Assembly (NCBI RefSeq): GCF_009363535.1
Contig: NZ_CP045369.1
Location: forward strand, 2,057,001-2,121,000
Origin: Microbulbifer sp. THAF38
Lineage (GTDB): Bacteria; Pseudomonadota; Gammaproteobacteria; Pseudomonadales; Cellvibrionaceae
Reading direction: 5' to 3'
DNA: 64,000 bases
Shown here piece after piece: positions 27,857-37,292 of the stretch. The first letter of the stretch is position 1; every line of letters begins with the position of its first letter. The notes under the pieces were generated by a model. The model saw only the letters and a program-made list of their open reading frames with translations, was not told where the DNA came from and made no database searches. Both the position numbers and the translations under genes were made by a program.

Positions 27857-30031
27857 ATGACGGAACGAGTCCAAATCGGTGATCTACAAATCGCACCAGA
27901 GCTTTACAACCTGGTTTGCGAGGAGGTGATTCCAGGAACCGGGGTCGATGCCGATAAATTCTGGTCTGGACTCGATGCGATTGTTCGCGACCTGGCACCA
28001 GTGAATCGGTCTCTGCTTGAGAAACGCGACGAACTCCAGGAAACCCTGGACCGCTGGTATACCGATAACCCGGAAGGCTTCCGCGATCTGGAAGGCTATC
28101 AGTCATTTCTGAAAGAAATTGGCTACCTGGTGGATGAGCCTGCTGAATTCAGTGCCTCCACTGAGAATGTGGATGAGGAAATCGCCACTCTCGCCGGCCC
28201 TCAGTTGGTAGTGCCGGTGATGAACGCCCGCTACGCCCTGAATGCCGCGAATGCTCGCTGGGGCAGCCTTTACGACGCTCTTTATGGCACAGATGTCATT
28301 AGTGAAGAGGGTGGAGCGGAAAAAGGCAGTGAGTACAACCCGGTGCGCGGCGCCAAAGTTATTGAGTTTGCGCGCAACTTCCTCGACCAATCCGCCCCAT
28401 TAACTTGCGGCAGTCACAAAGAAGCCGTGCAATATCGTATCAATGGCTCTCTGTTGGAAGTGGTCCAAGCCAATGGCGATATTGCCACCCTGAAAGACGG
28501 CACCCAGTTTGCCGGTTACCGCGGCGACAGCGAAGAGCCCTCCAGTATTCTGCTCAAGCAGCACGGTCTGCACTTTGAAATTCAGGTAGATCGCCAGAGC
28601 CCTATCGGTAAAACCGATGATGCGGGCATTAAAGATGTTCTTATGGAATCCGCGCTGACCACCATTATGGACTGTGAGGACTCCGTAGCAGCAGTGGATG
28701 CGGAAGATAAGGTTGTGGTTTATCGCAACTGGCTTGGTCTGATGAGAGGGGACCTGAAGGAGACCATCAATAAAGGTGGCAAGTCAATTGAGCGTAAGCT
28801 TAATGCCGACCGTGAATATATTACTCCGAATGGCAATCAATTGACCTTACCGGGTCGCAGCCTGATGTTTGTGCGCAACGTTGGCCATCTCATGACCAAC
28901 GATGCTGTTTTATATGGTGATGGCCAGGAAATTCCGGAAGGCATTCTCGATGGCATGGTCACCAGCCTGATTTCTTTACATGATCTGCGTGGCAACAACG
29001 AGATCAAGAACTCCCGCGAAGGTAGCATCTATATCGTAAAACCGAAGATGCACGGCCCGGAAGAGGTGGCTTTTGCCAACACGTTGTTTAACCGCATCGA
29101 GGATGTCCTTGGCCTGCCGCGTTACACCGTGAAAATGGGCATTATGGATGAAGAGCGCCGTACTACGGTGAACCTCAAAGCCTGTATTGCGGAAGCCAAA
29201 GAACGCGTGGTGTTTATTAACACCGGTTTCCTGGATCGCACTGGAGATGAAATTCACACCTCCATGCTTGCCGGTCCCATGATTCGCAAGGGCGACATGA
29301 AGCAATCCACCTGGATTAACGCCTACGAAGAGTGGAACGTAGATGTGGGTCTCAATAGCGGCCTCAAGGGAAGAGCGCAAATTGGTAAAGGCATGTGGCC
29401 AATACCAGATCAGATGTCGGCCATGATGCACGCAAAACTCGCGCATCCCATGGCCGGTGCGAATACTGCCTGGGTGCCATCGCCCACTGCCGCAACTCTG
29501 CACGCGTTGCACTATCACAAAGTAGACGTGAACCGCCGCCAGGAAGAAATTCAGCATCGCCACCACGCCAAGCTGGAAGATATTCTCACCGTACCGGTGG
29601 CCGAAGACACCAACTGGAGTGCTAAAGAGATCCAGTTGGAATTGGACAACAATGCTCAAGGTATCCTCGGCTATGTAGTGCGCTGGGTAGAGCAGGGCGT
29701 GGGTTGTTCCAAGGTGCCGGATATTAATGATGTGGGCCTGATGGAAGACCGCGCAACCCTGCGGATTTCTTCACAACATATTGCCAACTGGCTCAAGCAC
29801 GGCATCGTCACAGAGAAACAGGTGCGCGACACCATGGAGCGCATGGCCGCAGTTGTTGACCGCCAGAATGCCGGTGATGCCAATTACAATAATATGGCAC
29901 CAGACTTCGATAAGAGCGTTGCCTTCCAGGCTGCCTGTGAACTCGTTTTTGAAGGCTGTGTACAGCCAAACGGTTATACAGAGCCGGTTCTACATCGTCG
30001 TAGACGCGAGTTTAAAGCTTTGAATGCTTGA
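27857..30031 (+). CDS. glcB: Malate synthase G
   Basis: 724 residues, the usual length of the G isoform (E. coli 723). Conserved parts include [47 protein letters not shown] and [16 protein letters not shown]. It condenses glyoxylate with acetyl-CoA to malate, the second glyoxylate-shunt step after AceA. Start ATG 27857 follows GAGAGG. A terminator follows the stop. Together with aceA and the LysR gene it forms the shunt locus. Confidence 0.97.
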   Translation: MTERVQIGDLQIAPELYNLVCEEVIPGTGVDADKFWSGLDAIVRDLAPVNRSLLEKRDELQETLDRWYTDNPEGFRDLEGYQSFLKEIGYLVDEPAEFSASTENVDEEIATLAGPQLVVPVMNARYALNAANARWGSLYDALYGTDVISEEGGAEKGSEYNPVRGAKVIEFARNFLDQSAPLTCGSHKEAVQYRINGSLLEVVQANGDIATLKDGTQFAGYRGDSEEPSSILLKQHGLHFEIQVDRQSPIGKTDDAGIKDVLMESALTTIMDCEDSVAAVDAEDKVVVYRNWLGLMRGDLKETINKGGKSIERKLNADREYITPNGNQLTLPGRSLMFVRNVGHLMTNDAVLYGDGQEIPEGILDGMVTSLISLHDLRGNNEIKNSREGSIYIVKPKMHGPEEVAFANTLFNRIEDVLGLPRYTVKMGIMDEERRTTVNLKACIAEAKERVVFINTGFLDRTGDEIHTSMLAGPMIRKGDMKQSTWINAYEEWNVDVGLNSGLKGRAQIGKGMWPIPDQMSAMMHAKLAHPMAGANTAWVPSPTAATLHALHYHKVDVNRRQEEIQHRHHAKLEDILTVPVAEDTNWSAKEIQLELDNNAQGILGYVVRWVEQGVGCSKVPDINDVGLMEDRATLRISSQHIANWLKHGIVTEKQVRDTMERMAAVVDRQNAGDANYNNMAPDFDKSVAFQAACELVFEGCVQPNGYTEPVLHRRRREFKALNA

Positions 30032-30051
30032 TTCTAGAGCTCAAAAGTTCC

Positions 30052-30077
30052 AAAGGGCCCCATTAGGGGCCTTTTTT
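30052..30077 (+). terminator. Intrinsic terminator of glcB
   Basis: GGCCCC (30056-30061) and GGGGCC (30066-30071) pair, extended by A-T pairs, with loop ATTA and six T after the stem. Confidence 0.85.
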
Positions 30078-30527
30078 GTTTGGGGTGAGCTATTTCACTA
30101 TTTCCTTTTAACCCTGAAACATTCTCGATATTTATTTTGGCTTCATTTTTATTTACAGATCCTGTCAGCTTCACCAATCAAAATTAAACACCTACATATC
30201 AATTTTTACGTTTCGGTTTACATGACGTTATATCCGTTATGAATTGAATGTAAGTCGCAGGTATTGTTGTTTAAATGTCCTCGAGGTTGTTTCTCTATAA
30301 ATAAGTTATGTTTTGTGTCTCTATAAAAATTCGTGACTGATGTCATTTTGTCATTTAATTGAACGTTTGAATTATTCTATTTAACTGTATTGAGCTTTTA
30401 TTTGTCCGCTTACCTATATGCCATACTTCTTCCCGGCAACTAGCGCAATTATCTGATAAATAAACTTTGCGGCGCCAAAGAAAAATTTAGGCGTTGTTAA
30501 GAGGTGGAAATATAGTCGGAGAGGGCC
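30078..30527. other. AT-rich gap before the efflux cassette, with a short direct repeat
   Basis: About 450 bases with no gene. Base composition drops visibly here and stays low through the next genes. TCTCTATAAA occurs twice, at 30292-30301 and 30318-30327, 26 bases apart, and could be a regulator site. No LysR-type AaeR gene lies beside it. Confidence 0.4.
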
Positions 30528-32708
30528 TTGCAGTTATCTCGCAATGCAAAGGAGTCGCTCAAACTCGCGACGGCTTTGGTCTCTGTTTATGCCATTGCTA
30601 TGGGCCTTAATTGGGAGAAACCTTTTTGGGCTGGATTCGCTGTTATTGTATGTAGTCAGGCCAGCCTCGGACAGTCTCTCAATCGGGCAATTTTGTGGAT
30701 CATGGGGACGCTTTTTGCGCTAATGGGTGGATGGTTAATCGTCGCCTTATTCCCTCAGGATCGCTGGCTTTTTATGATCGCCCTTTCTCTTTGGGTTGCA
30801 AGTTGCGTCTATTTCCTACAAAGATCCCGTTATCAGTATTTTTGGATTACATGTGGCTATGTCATTCTGCTGTTGTGGGATGCGACTGGTGGTGACCTAT
30901 CTATTTCCTATGAAGAAGGCATTTTACGTGTACAGGAATCTTTACTGGGAATTGTCGTTTACGGTCTTATTGCGGTTCTTATATGGCCAAACTGTAGTCG
31001 AGATGAGTTAGATAAAGCATCTGCTGAACTTCTTGAAAAGCACCGACTTTTTGCAGAAAGTTGTTTTGATCGAATCCAAAAGCAAGAAAAAGTTGAGGTT
31101 CGTCCAGATAAACGGGTCGAATTGCTTAAAACTGACACGCGCCTTAATGCAGCCATTGATGATGCCAGTTCCGATAGCTATGAAATTTGGGAGTGTCGCA
31201 AGCAGTGGAATCACTTTGGGCATCGTTCGACAGCTGTCACTCAGTCATTACTCAAACTTGAGGAAAGTTTGGCTTTATCTAGTGAGCTGGGTGTATCCAA
31301 ATATCTTTCTGGGGTGGATGAGTACATAGAGGATATTCAAGACCGTTTCGCCCAAATAAAACATGCGATTAGTGCGGGTGCCCTTGCTGATAGAGCCGTG
31401 GAAAGAAACATCCAGGGGGATGTAGAAAAAATAAAAGAGCTTTCAACCTTTCAGACAGCCGCTTTGGCGATTACGAGACGATCTTTAAATGATCTAGCAG
31501 TAGAAACCCGATTTTTTATCGATTCTGCCAATGATATTCAGCAGATGGGCCGGTCATATTTAAAGTTCCCAGATGAAGGGGGCGGCTATTGGCTCGGTCT
31601 ACTTATGCCTGACCCAGACAGGCTTGGGAATGTGGTTCGTGTACTTGTAGGTATTTGGATTGCTTATCTGTCATATCTATTCGTTCCGGGTATGATAGGA
31701 GGTTTATTGGTTGTTCTATTAATTACTGTAATAGCAATTATTGCCGCAGTGAGCCCTCAAATCAGGCTGTTTGAGACATGCATCTATACAATATTGGTTT
31801 GTTTAATGTCGGCGCCTTTATACTTCTTTGTGATGCCAAAGTTGCAGGGGTTTTATTCGCTGGGATTAATGATATTCATCTGGACCTTTATTGTCTGCTA
31901 TCTGGCTAATCGAGCATTCGGCACACAGTCGATGATAAGAACACTGGTACTTATTTTCCCACAGATTATATTCAATTTTAATGACTACCAAACATATAGT
32001 TTTGTTGTGTATACAAACTATGTTTTCGTTCTGGCTATTATATTTTGTATTCTGGCGATTTCCAGAAATATACCATTTTCCTCACACCCTGAGAGGAACT
32101 TTAAAAAAAATGTGGACAGGCTTCTCAATAGCGCTGCCTGCTTAATATTGCAGGGCGATATCCCTGAAGCTAGAAGGCGATCAATTCTTTATCGGCTATA
32201 TATACTTTACCACATTAACATTGTTTTTATTGCATATAAAAGCATTCTCTATTGGATGGATGGTATTGATAAGAACCGTATTGAGGGTATGTCTAGATAT
32301 CAGATGGAGAGGGTTATTAGCCTGCTGATGTTGATTGCAAATCAGGTGAAAATTTTATACGGAATAGATAAAAGTAAAATGAAGTTTGTAGCTCCAAAGA
32401 GGATGATGCGTGAAGCCTTTATTTGGAGGTGTCTGGCAGGGAAGATACTTTTTTATTTGTCCGGTAAGAAAAGAGAGGTTCATATTGATTCGTTGCGGCG
32501 GGGATATCGAAGGATATTTCATCGGGCAAATGTCGATGTAAATGAGCTTATGGAGATGGGCGCATATAGTGCTAAATCCAAGGAGGGTGTGTCAAACTTT
32601 TTATATTTCTTAGGGGTTACCCACTGTATCAATAACTATTTGGCTGAATTATTTCATTTGTCAGAGTCATTGGACTGGGAGCGGTTTTGTGAAGAGCGAT
32701 TCTTGTGA
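30528..32708 (+). CDS. FUSC family inner-membrane protein (AaeB-like aromatic acid exporter)
   Basis: 726 residues. An N-terminal hydrophobic block (about 10-150, WAGFAVIVCSQASLGQSL, then LFALMGGWLIVALF) is followed by a cytoplasmic helical stretch (about 165-340), a second block of membrane segments (about 365-525), and a soluble tail. This is the FUSC architecture of AaeB and related efflux pumps. The start is a TTG preceded by GGAGAGG. It is the first gene of a four-gene cassette with DUF1656, HlyD and NodT proteins. Substrate is unknown. Low GC and frequent ATA codons differ from the core genes. Confidence 0.85.
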   Translation: MQLSRNAKESLKLATALVSVYAIAMGLNWEKPFWAGFAVIVCSQASLGQSLNRAILWIMGTLFALMGGWLIVALFPQDRWLFMIALSLWVASCVYFLQRSRYQYFWITCGYVILLLWDATGGDLSISYEEGILRVQESLLGIVVYGLIAVLIWPNCSRDELDKASAELLEKHRLFAESCFDRIQKQEKVEVRPDKRVELLKTDTRLNAAIDDASSDSYEIWECRKQWNHFGHRSTAVTQSLLKLEESLALSSELGVSKYLSGVDEYIEDIQDRFAQIKHAISAGALADRAVERNIQGDVEKIKELSTFQTAALAITRRSLNDLAVETRFFIDSANDIQQMGRSYLKFPDEGGGYWLGLLMPDPDRLGNVVRVLVGIWIAYLSYLFVPGMIGGLLVVLLITVIAIIAAVSPQIRLFETCIYTILVCLMSAPLYFFVMPKLQGFYSLGLMIFIWTFIVCYLANRAFGTQSMIRTLVLIFPQIIFNFNDYQTYSFVVYTNYVFVLAIIFCILAISRNIPFSSHPERNFKKNVDRLLNSAACLILQGDIPEARRRSILYRLYILYHINIVFIAYKSILYWMDGIDKNRIEGMSRYQMERVISLLMLIANQVKILYGIDKSKMKFVAPKRMMREAFIWRCLAGKILFYLSGKKREVHIDSLRRGYRRIFHRANVDVNELMEMGAYSAKSKEGVSNFLYFLGVTHCINNYLAELFHLSESLDWERFCEERFL

Positions 32709-32725
32709 TTTAACCAGGTCTGTGA

Positions 32726-32938
32726 ATGGAAAAGATACCGCATGATGTTTCTGTAGGTGGATTTTACCTTTCACCTATATTGGTTTCAGGCTTGCTCGGT
32801 GTGCTTGCTGCACTTCTTACTGCCAGACTTCTAGATCGTTTTCGACTCTCTAGGTATTTTGCAAATCCTCCTGTTGTCATCATCTCGTTGAGTGTTATTT
32901 ACTCTGTTTTCTTCGGGGTAGTATTTGTGGGGATATAA
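32726..32938 (+). CDS. DUF1656 (AaeX-like) small membrane protein
   Basis: 70 residues with two membrane segments (about 17-35 and 48-68) and the DUF1656 look (VGGFYLSPILVSGLLG, LLDRFRLSRYFANPPVV). These small proteins always accompany FUSC and HlyD efflux genes, and their function is undefined. It starts 18 bases after the FUSC stop and ends 2 bases before the HlyD gene. Confidence 0.85.
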   Translation: MEKIPHDVSVGGFYLSPILVSGLLGVLAALLTARLLDRFRLSRYFANPPVVIISLSVIYSVFFGVVFVGI

Positions 32939-32940
32939 GT

Positions 32941-34062
32941 ATGAAAAAATATAGTAAATATATTCTCACGGGAAGCTTGGTTTTAATTGCCGTTTTGTTA
33001 TTGGCTTTGCAGTTTTGGAGATACCTTAACAATCCATGGACAAGAGATGGAACAGTTCAGGCAGATATTATCCAGATTACCCCCAGGGTTTCTGGTCAAG
33101 TAGTAAAACTACCGATTAGGGATAATCAATTTGTCAAAGCAGGAGAGCTCCTATTTCAAATTGATCCGAGAATCTATGAGGCGGCACTCGCTGAAGCAAA
33201 AGCGCAATATGAGGAGGCCATAGATACATATAATGCCCAAAGGGAAAATATTCTTGCCTATGAAGCCCGGTTGCGAGAATCCTCAGCGGCCATAGATCAG
33301 GCCCAAAGTAATATCAATGCACTTGATGCAGAGATTACAAAGGCCAGGGCGGAATATAAACGTCAACAGGAATTGCTTCCTCAGCGTGCCACTTCGGTGA
33401 GATCCCTTCAGGCTGCTCAGGCAGAGTTTGAGTCGTCTGTGGAATATCGTGCTGGAGCAGAAGCGAGACTCGCCAAGTCTTTGGCCTCTCTAGAGCAGTC
33501 ACAGGCTGAATTAGCCCAGGCCCGAGCTCAACTAGGCGCACTGGGAATAGATAACCCAGGCGTGCGTGCGGCTCTTGCTTTAGTGCGTCAGGCAGAGCTT
33601 AATCTGGAATACACTACGGTTACCGCGCCGGTTTCCGGCTATGTAACGAACCTCGATTTCCGTTTTGGTGATCAAGCGGTTGCCAATCAACCGGCCCTGT
33701 CCATAGTAGACGTTAGTACTTATCGGGTGGAGGGGTATTTTCGGGAAACATTCATCCGTCGTATTTCTCCAGGTGATCAAGCCATAGTGACTCTGATGGC
33801 CTATCCATATAGGCCGCTCCATGGGTATGTGGAAAGTATTGGCTGGGGAATAGCCCAAACAGATGGAACCGCTGGCAATGATTTACTACCAAGGGTAGAT
33901 CCAACGTTTGAATGGATACGATTAGCACAGCGGATACCCGTGAGAGTTCATCTGACCGAAATCCCTACCTCGGTTGAGCTGCGGGTTGGTTTCACTAGCT
34001 CAGTACTCGTCATGAGTGGTACTGCGAGCGCCGAACAAGATGATACGGCGCAAACTCCTTAA
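32941..34062 (+). CDS. HlyD/EmrA family periplasmic adaptor of the efflux cassette
   Basis: 373 residues. One N-terminal membrane anchor (ILTGSLVLIAVLLLALQFW) is followed by a biotinyl-lipoyl half (VSGQVVKLPIRDNQFVKAGE), a long alanine- and glutamate-rich coiled coil (about 75-205), the second lipoyl half (TTVTAPVSGYVTNLDFRFGD) and a beta-barrel. It should connect the FUSC pump to the outer-membrane NodT channel. The stop overlaps the next gene by 23 bases. Confidence 0.92.
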   Translation: MKKYSKYILTGSLVLIAVLLLALQFWRYLNNPWTRDGTVQADIIQITPRVSGQVVKLPIRDNQFVKAGELLFQIDPRIYEAALAEAKAQYEEAIDTYNAQRENILAYEARLRESSAAIDQAQSNINALDAEITKARAEYKRQQELLPQRATSVRSLQAAQAEFESSVEYRAGAEARLAKSLASLEQSQAELAQARAQLGALGIDNPGVRAALALVRQAELNLEYTTVTAPVSGYVTNLDFRFGDQAVANQPALSIVDVSTYRVEGYFRETFIRRISPGDQAIVTLMAYPYRPLHGYVESIGWGIAQTDGTAGNDLLPRVDPTFEWIRLAQRIPVRVHLTEIPTSVELRVGFTSSVLVMSGTASAEQDDTAQTP

Positions 34063-35566
34063 TTGGTTAAGCTCAATAAACCTACGCCAGCCTGTAGTCC
34101 TAGGTGTACTTACTACGTTTGTTGGTAATGGCTGCATGTTGGGGCCAGACTATTTGCCTCCGCCTGTTACAGTTGAAGACTCTTGGATTTACCAAAATAG
34201 TAAGAGTTTGGACAGTCTAAAAGCAGTGAATCCCTATTGGTGGCAGTCGGCCTTTGCAGATCCCATTTTAGATGACTTGGTAGCCCAGGCGATAGAAAAC
34301 AACCTGGAACTGAGGTCTGCCGCCCTTAGGGCTTTACAAGCGCAGCAACTCCTCGCAATTGCAGTCGGTAATCAATACCCACAGATACAGCAAATTGAGG
34401 GCTTGGTAGATCGATCTAAATATGTTCGCTCAGGCATAACCGGCAACTTGCAGACCGAATATTACCTCAATTTCAATTTGACATGGGAGCTGGATATGTG
34501 GGGGCAGCTAAGGAGGTTGGTCAACTCTGCTGCCGCGGACTTTGAGGCTAGTATGGCCGAATATGATGGTTTGCTCGTTTCGATTATTGCACAGGTGGCC
34601 CAGACATATATCAATATTCGCACTATCAAGCGGCGTCTTGAAGTGGCCAGAGAGAATATTCGTATTCAGCAAGAGGGTCTAAGAATTGCAGAAGTAAAAT
34701 TTCATGCAGGAGAGGTGAGCGCCTTGGATGCTGAACAGGCGCAAACCTTATTGAGTAATACCGAGGCTACTGTGCCCGGGTTGGAAATAGCGCTGCAGCA
34801 ATTCAAAAATACCCTTTCGATATTGTTGGGCATGCCGCCTCATAGTCTTAATGACATTCTTTCTGTATCTCCAACAGTACCACATGTCCCCTCAATTATA
34901 GCGATAGGTATGCCGCAGGATCTCCTGCGACAGCGTCCAGATATCCGTCAGGCCGAACGCCTCCTCGCTGCTCAGGGAGAGCTGATTGGTGTTGCACGCG
35001 CAGAGCTTTACCCAAACTTTTCAATTGGTGGATTGATTGGTGCAATTGATATTAGGGGAGGGCAGCTAAATGGTAGAAGTGATGCTTGGGATCTATTTGT
35101 TGATTTTGAATGGAATGTTTTTAACTATGGACGATTGCGTAACAATGTACGCTTGCAGGATGCGACCTTTCAGCAGCTAGTCTCGGATTATCAGCAAGTG
35201 GTTTTGCAGGCGCAAGTGGATGTTGAAAATGCAATTGTTGCTTACCTTAAATCCCAAGAGCAGCAATATTTTTATAACATAGCCGCTATGGCTTCAGAGG
35301 AAGCGGTTAACCTATCTTTAACTCAGTATATTGATGGGCAAATACAATACAATACAGTTCTCACAACCATGGTTTCCAATTTTGCGCAACAAGATATTTT
35401 AGTGGTTGCTCAGGGTGCCGTGGCAGCAAACCTGGTTCAGGTTTACCTCTCTCTTGGGGGCGGATGGCAGATAGTGGATGGGTTAACACCTTTGGAGTTA
35501 TTACCAGAAGAAACCATAGAGGATATGCTTCGACGGACCCACTATTGGGATAAGCTCTTGGATTAG
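34040..35566 (+). CDS. NodT/OprM-type outer-membrane efflux lipoprotein
   Basis: 508 residues from ATG 34040, inside the end of the HlyD gene; an in-frame GTG at 34016 would add 8. After an N-terminal signal the mature start is probably C-MLGPDYLPPP, the typical NodT opening, although the residues before the cysteine (VGNG) fit the lipobox poorly. Two OEP repeats follow, with PDIRQAERLLAAQGELIG in the second. It forms the TolC-like exit duct. The cassette thus carries all three envelope parts of the pump. Confidence 0.9.
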   Translation: MIRRKLLNWLSSINLRQPVVLGVLTTFVGNGCMLGPDYLPPPVTVEDSWIYQNSKSLDSLKAVNPYWWQSAFADPILDDLVAQAIENNLELRSAALRALQAQQLLAIAVGNQYPQIQQIEGLVDRSKYVRSGITGNLQTEYYLNFNLTWELDMWGQLRRLVNSAAADFEASMAEYDGLLVSIIAQVAQTYINIRTIKRRLEVARENIRIQQEGLRIAEVKFHAGEVSALDAEQAQTLLSNTEATVPGLEIALQQFKNTLSILLGMPPHSLNDILSVSPTVPHVPSIIAIGMPQDLLRQRPDIRQAERLLAAQGELIGVARAELYPNFSIGGLIGAIDIRGGQLNGRSDAWDLFVDFEWNVFNYGRLRNNVRLQDATFQQLVSDYQQVVLQAQVDVENAIVAYLKSQEQQYFYNIAAMASEEAVNLSLTQYIDGQIQYNTVLTTMVSNFAQQDILVVAQGAVAANLVQVYLSLGGGWQIVDGLTPLELLPEETIEDMLRRTHYWDKLLD

Positions 35567-35654
35567 AGGTTTTATATTTTTGCCAGCTTTCAGAAAAGAA
35601 TTGTTTCTTTGGCTCTCCTGGTTGCCATCAGGGAAAATTAATTAGTAATTTGCC

Positions 35655-35685
35655 TTGACCTAAACCAAGGTTTAGGTATTAGACT
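35655..35685 (+). promoter_or_regulatory. MerR-family-type promoter with 19-bp spacer
   Basis: A -35 TTGACC (35655-35660) and a -10 TAGACT (35680-35685) are separated by 19 bases instead of 17. Between them lies a perfect dyad ACCTAAACC-AA-GGTTTAGGT (35658-35677). Overlong spacer plus central dyad is the diagnostic design of promoters twisted open by MerR-family activators (SoxR, CueR and relatives). It lies 37 bases before the NAT start. No MerR gene is in this window. Confidence 0.8.
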
Positions 35686-35722
35686 GCTCTTATTGTTGAT
35701 TGGCCAGGAGGATTAGAGGCAA

Positions 35723-36607
35723 ATGACAGAAAGCACACACAATATAGATTTACAAAAATACTTTGAGCGGATCGGTTACTATAATAAGCCTACTCTGGAC
35801 CTGGATACCCTGAAGAGCATCCTTACCCAGCATATTCGTACCCTGCCATTTGAAAATGTAACGTCCTTCCTAGGCAGTCCCGTGAATATTGATCTAGCTG
35901 CGATTGAGCAAAAGCTAGTGAATCAAAAGCGTGGAGGCTATTGTTTTGAGCAAAATGCCTTGTTACGTGCTGTGTTGCAGCAGATTGGGTTTACGGTAAC
36001 CGGGCTTGCTGCGCGCGTTCTCTGGCAGACACCACCAGGCCATCAGCCTGCACAATCGCATATGATTTTGCTTGTGGAAGTCGGCCAGGTGCATTATCTG
36101 TTAGATGCTGGTTTTGGCAGTAATACTCTTACTGCTCCAATACGCTTGGATGTATCTGATCCACAGGGCACTCCACACGGCACCTATCGCTTGACATTGT
36201 CTGATGAAGACTACCTATTGGAAGTAAAGGTCGCTGATTCCTGGCAGCCAATGTATAGCTTTGATTTACGTCCACGTAATGCAGGTGATTATAAGATCGC
36301 CAACTGGTTTTGTTGTACACACCCAGAATCTCGTTTCGTTGAGCATTTAATTGCCACACGGGCATTCACAGAAGGTCGTCATGCTTTATTGGATCGCCAA
36401 TTAAGCTATCAGCCAATTGCGGGGCCAAAAACTGTCATTATGCTGGCCAGTGTCGAAGAGTTACGTAAAACGCTTTTAGAGGTGTTTGGAATTGAGACTC
36501 CGAGGGAGGCAGGCGCCGACCAAAAGCTGGCAAATCTCTTCAAGGTCGCAACATCCTCTGAGAGTTGTGGTCACTCTATTGCGAATATCGATCAGGCCGC
36601 ATCATGA
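35723..36607 (+). CDS. nat: Arylamine N-acetyltransferase
   Basis: 294 residues. The catalytic triad is intact: C74 in RGGYCFEQN, H113 in QSHMILLVEV and D128 in YLLDAGFGS, with spacing typical for the family. LPFENVTSFLG is also conserved. The enzyme transfers acetyl from acetyl-CoA to arylamines and hydrazines. It starts after AGGAGGATTAGAGG behind the MerR-type promoter, and its stop overlaps the ATG of the flavodoxin-like gene (ATGA), so the two are translationally coupled. Confidence 0.93.
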   Translation: MTESTHNIDLQKYFERIGYYNKPTLDLDTLKSILTQHIRTLPFENVTSFLGSPVNIDLAAIEQKLVNQKRGGYCFEQNALLRAVLQQIGFTVTGLAARVLWQTPPGHQPAQSHMILLVEVGQVHYLLDAGFGSNTLTAPIRLDVSDPQGTPHGTYRLTLSDEDYLLEVKVADSWQPMYSFDLRPRNAGDYKIANWFCCTHPESRFVEHLIATRAFTEGRHALLDRQLSYQPIAGPKTVIMLASVEELRKTLLEVFGIETPREAGADQKLANLFKVATSSESCGHSIANIDQAAS

Positions 36608-37173
36608 TCAAAGTGGGCGTTGTGTACCATTCTGTTTGTGGCAGCACAAGGACTTTAGCTGAAGCCATTGTAGATGGGATCAATGGTAATCCAGGTTGTG
36701 AAGGGGGAGCATTTGCGATTGAGGGCGCTCACATTATTCAAGGGCGCTATCACAATCCTGAATTGATGCTTCGTTTGGACCAATGTGATGGAATTGTATT
36801 TGGTTCGCCAACCTTTATGGGATCGGTTTCAGCTCAGTTTAAGGCTTTCATGGACGCAGCCAGTGAGCGCTATAGTGGGCGTGGGTGGGTTGATAAGTTA
36901 TCTGCGGGCTTTACCATCGGTAGTAACTTTAGTGGGGATCAACTCAATACGATTAGCACTTTACAGATATTTGCCTCTCAGATGGGTATGTTGTGGGTAC
37001 CTTTAGATATTGTGCCAAGCCAGGATGCCGAGGGGCGAAATAGGAGTGGGTGCCAGTCGGGACTTGTTGCTGTTCTTGAGAGTGAGGGAGCCGTTCACGA
37101 GCTTGATTATCATACGGCCTTATACATGGGAGGGAGAATAGGGCGATTACTAGGCCGCTTCCAGCAACTATAG
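36604..37173 (+). CDS. Flavodoxin-like FMN-binding oxidoreductase
   Basis: 189 residues from the ATG overlapping the nat stop; a longer upstream frame (from 36565) has no similarity. The N-terminus KVGVVYHSVCGSTRTLAE gives the FMN phosphate loop (H9-S-V-C-G-S-T), and FGSPTFMGSVSAQFKAFMD is the second flavin loop of the WrbA/NADPH-dependent FMN reductase group. It probably reduces quinones or nitro- or azo-aromatics, which would fit the arylamine acetyltransferase it is coupled to; that link is inferred. Confidence 0.8.
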   Translation: MIKVGVVYHSVCGSTRTLAEAIVDGINGNPGCEGGAFAIEGAHIIQGRYHNPELMLRLDQCDGIVFGSPTFMGSVSAQFKAFMDAASERYSGRGWVDKLSAGFTIGSNFSGDQLNTISTLQIFASQMGMLWVPLDIVPSQDAEGRNRSGCQSGLVAVLESEGAVHELDYHTALYMGGRIGRLLGRFQQL

Positions 37174-37248
37174 CGATAACTAAATAGAGGTAAAAGCCCT
37201 AATTAATTTTTAATGTATTTTGTTAGGATAAATCGCTTATAGATAATG

Positions 37249-37292
37249 AAATAGCCTCTGGAAATTATCGTTGAATTTTGCCGGGGCTATTT
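37249..37292. terminator. Weak terminator between convergent flavodoxin and MFS genes
   Basis: AAATAGCC (37249-37256) and GGCTATTT (37285-37292) pair across a long loop, with more T after. The right arm includes the MFS stop codon. Confidence 0.35.
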
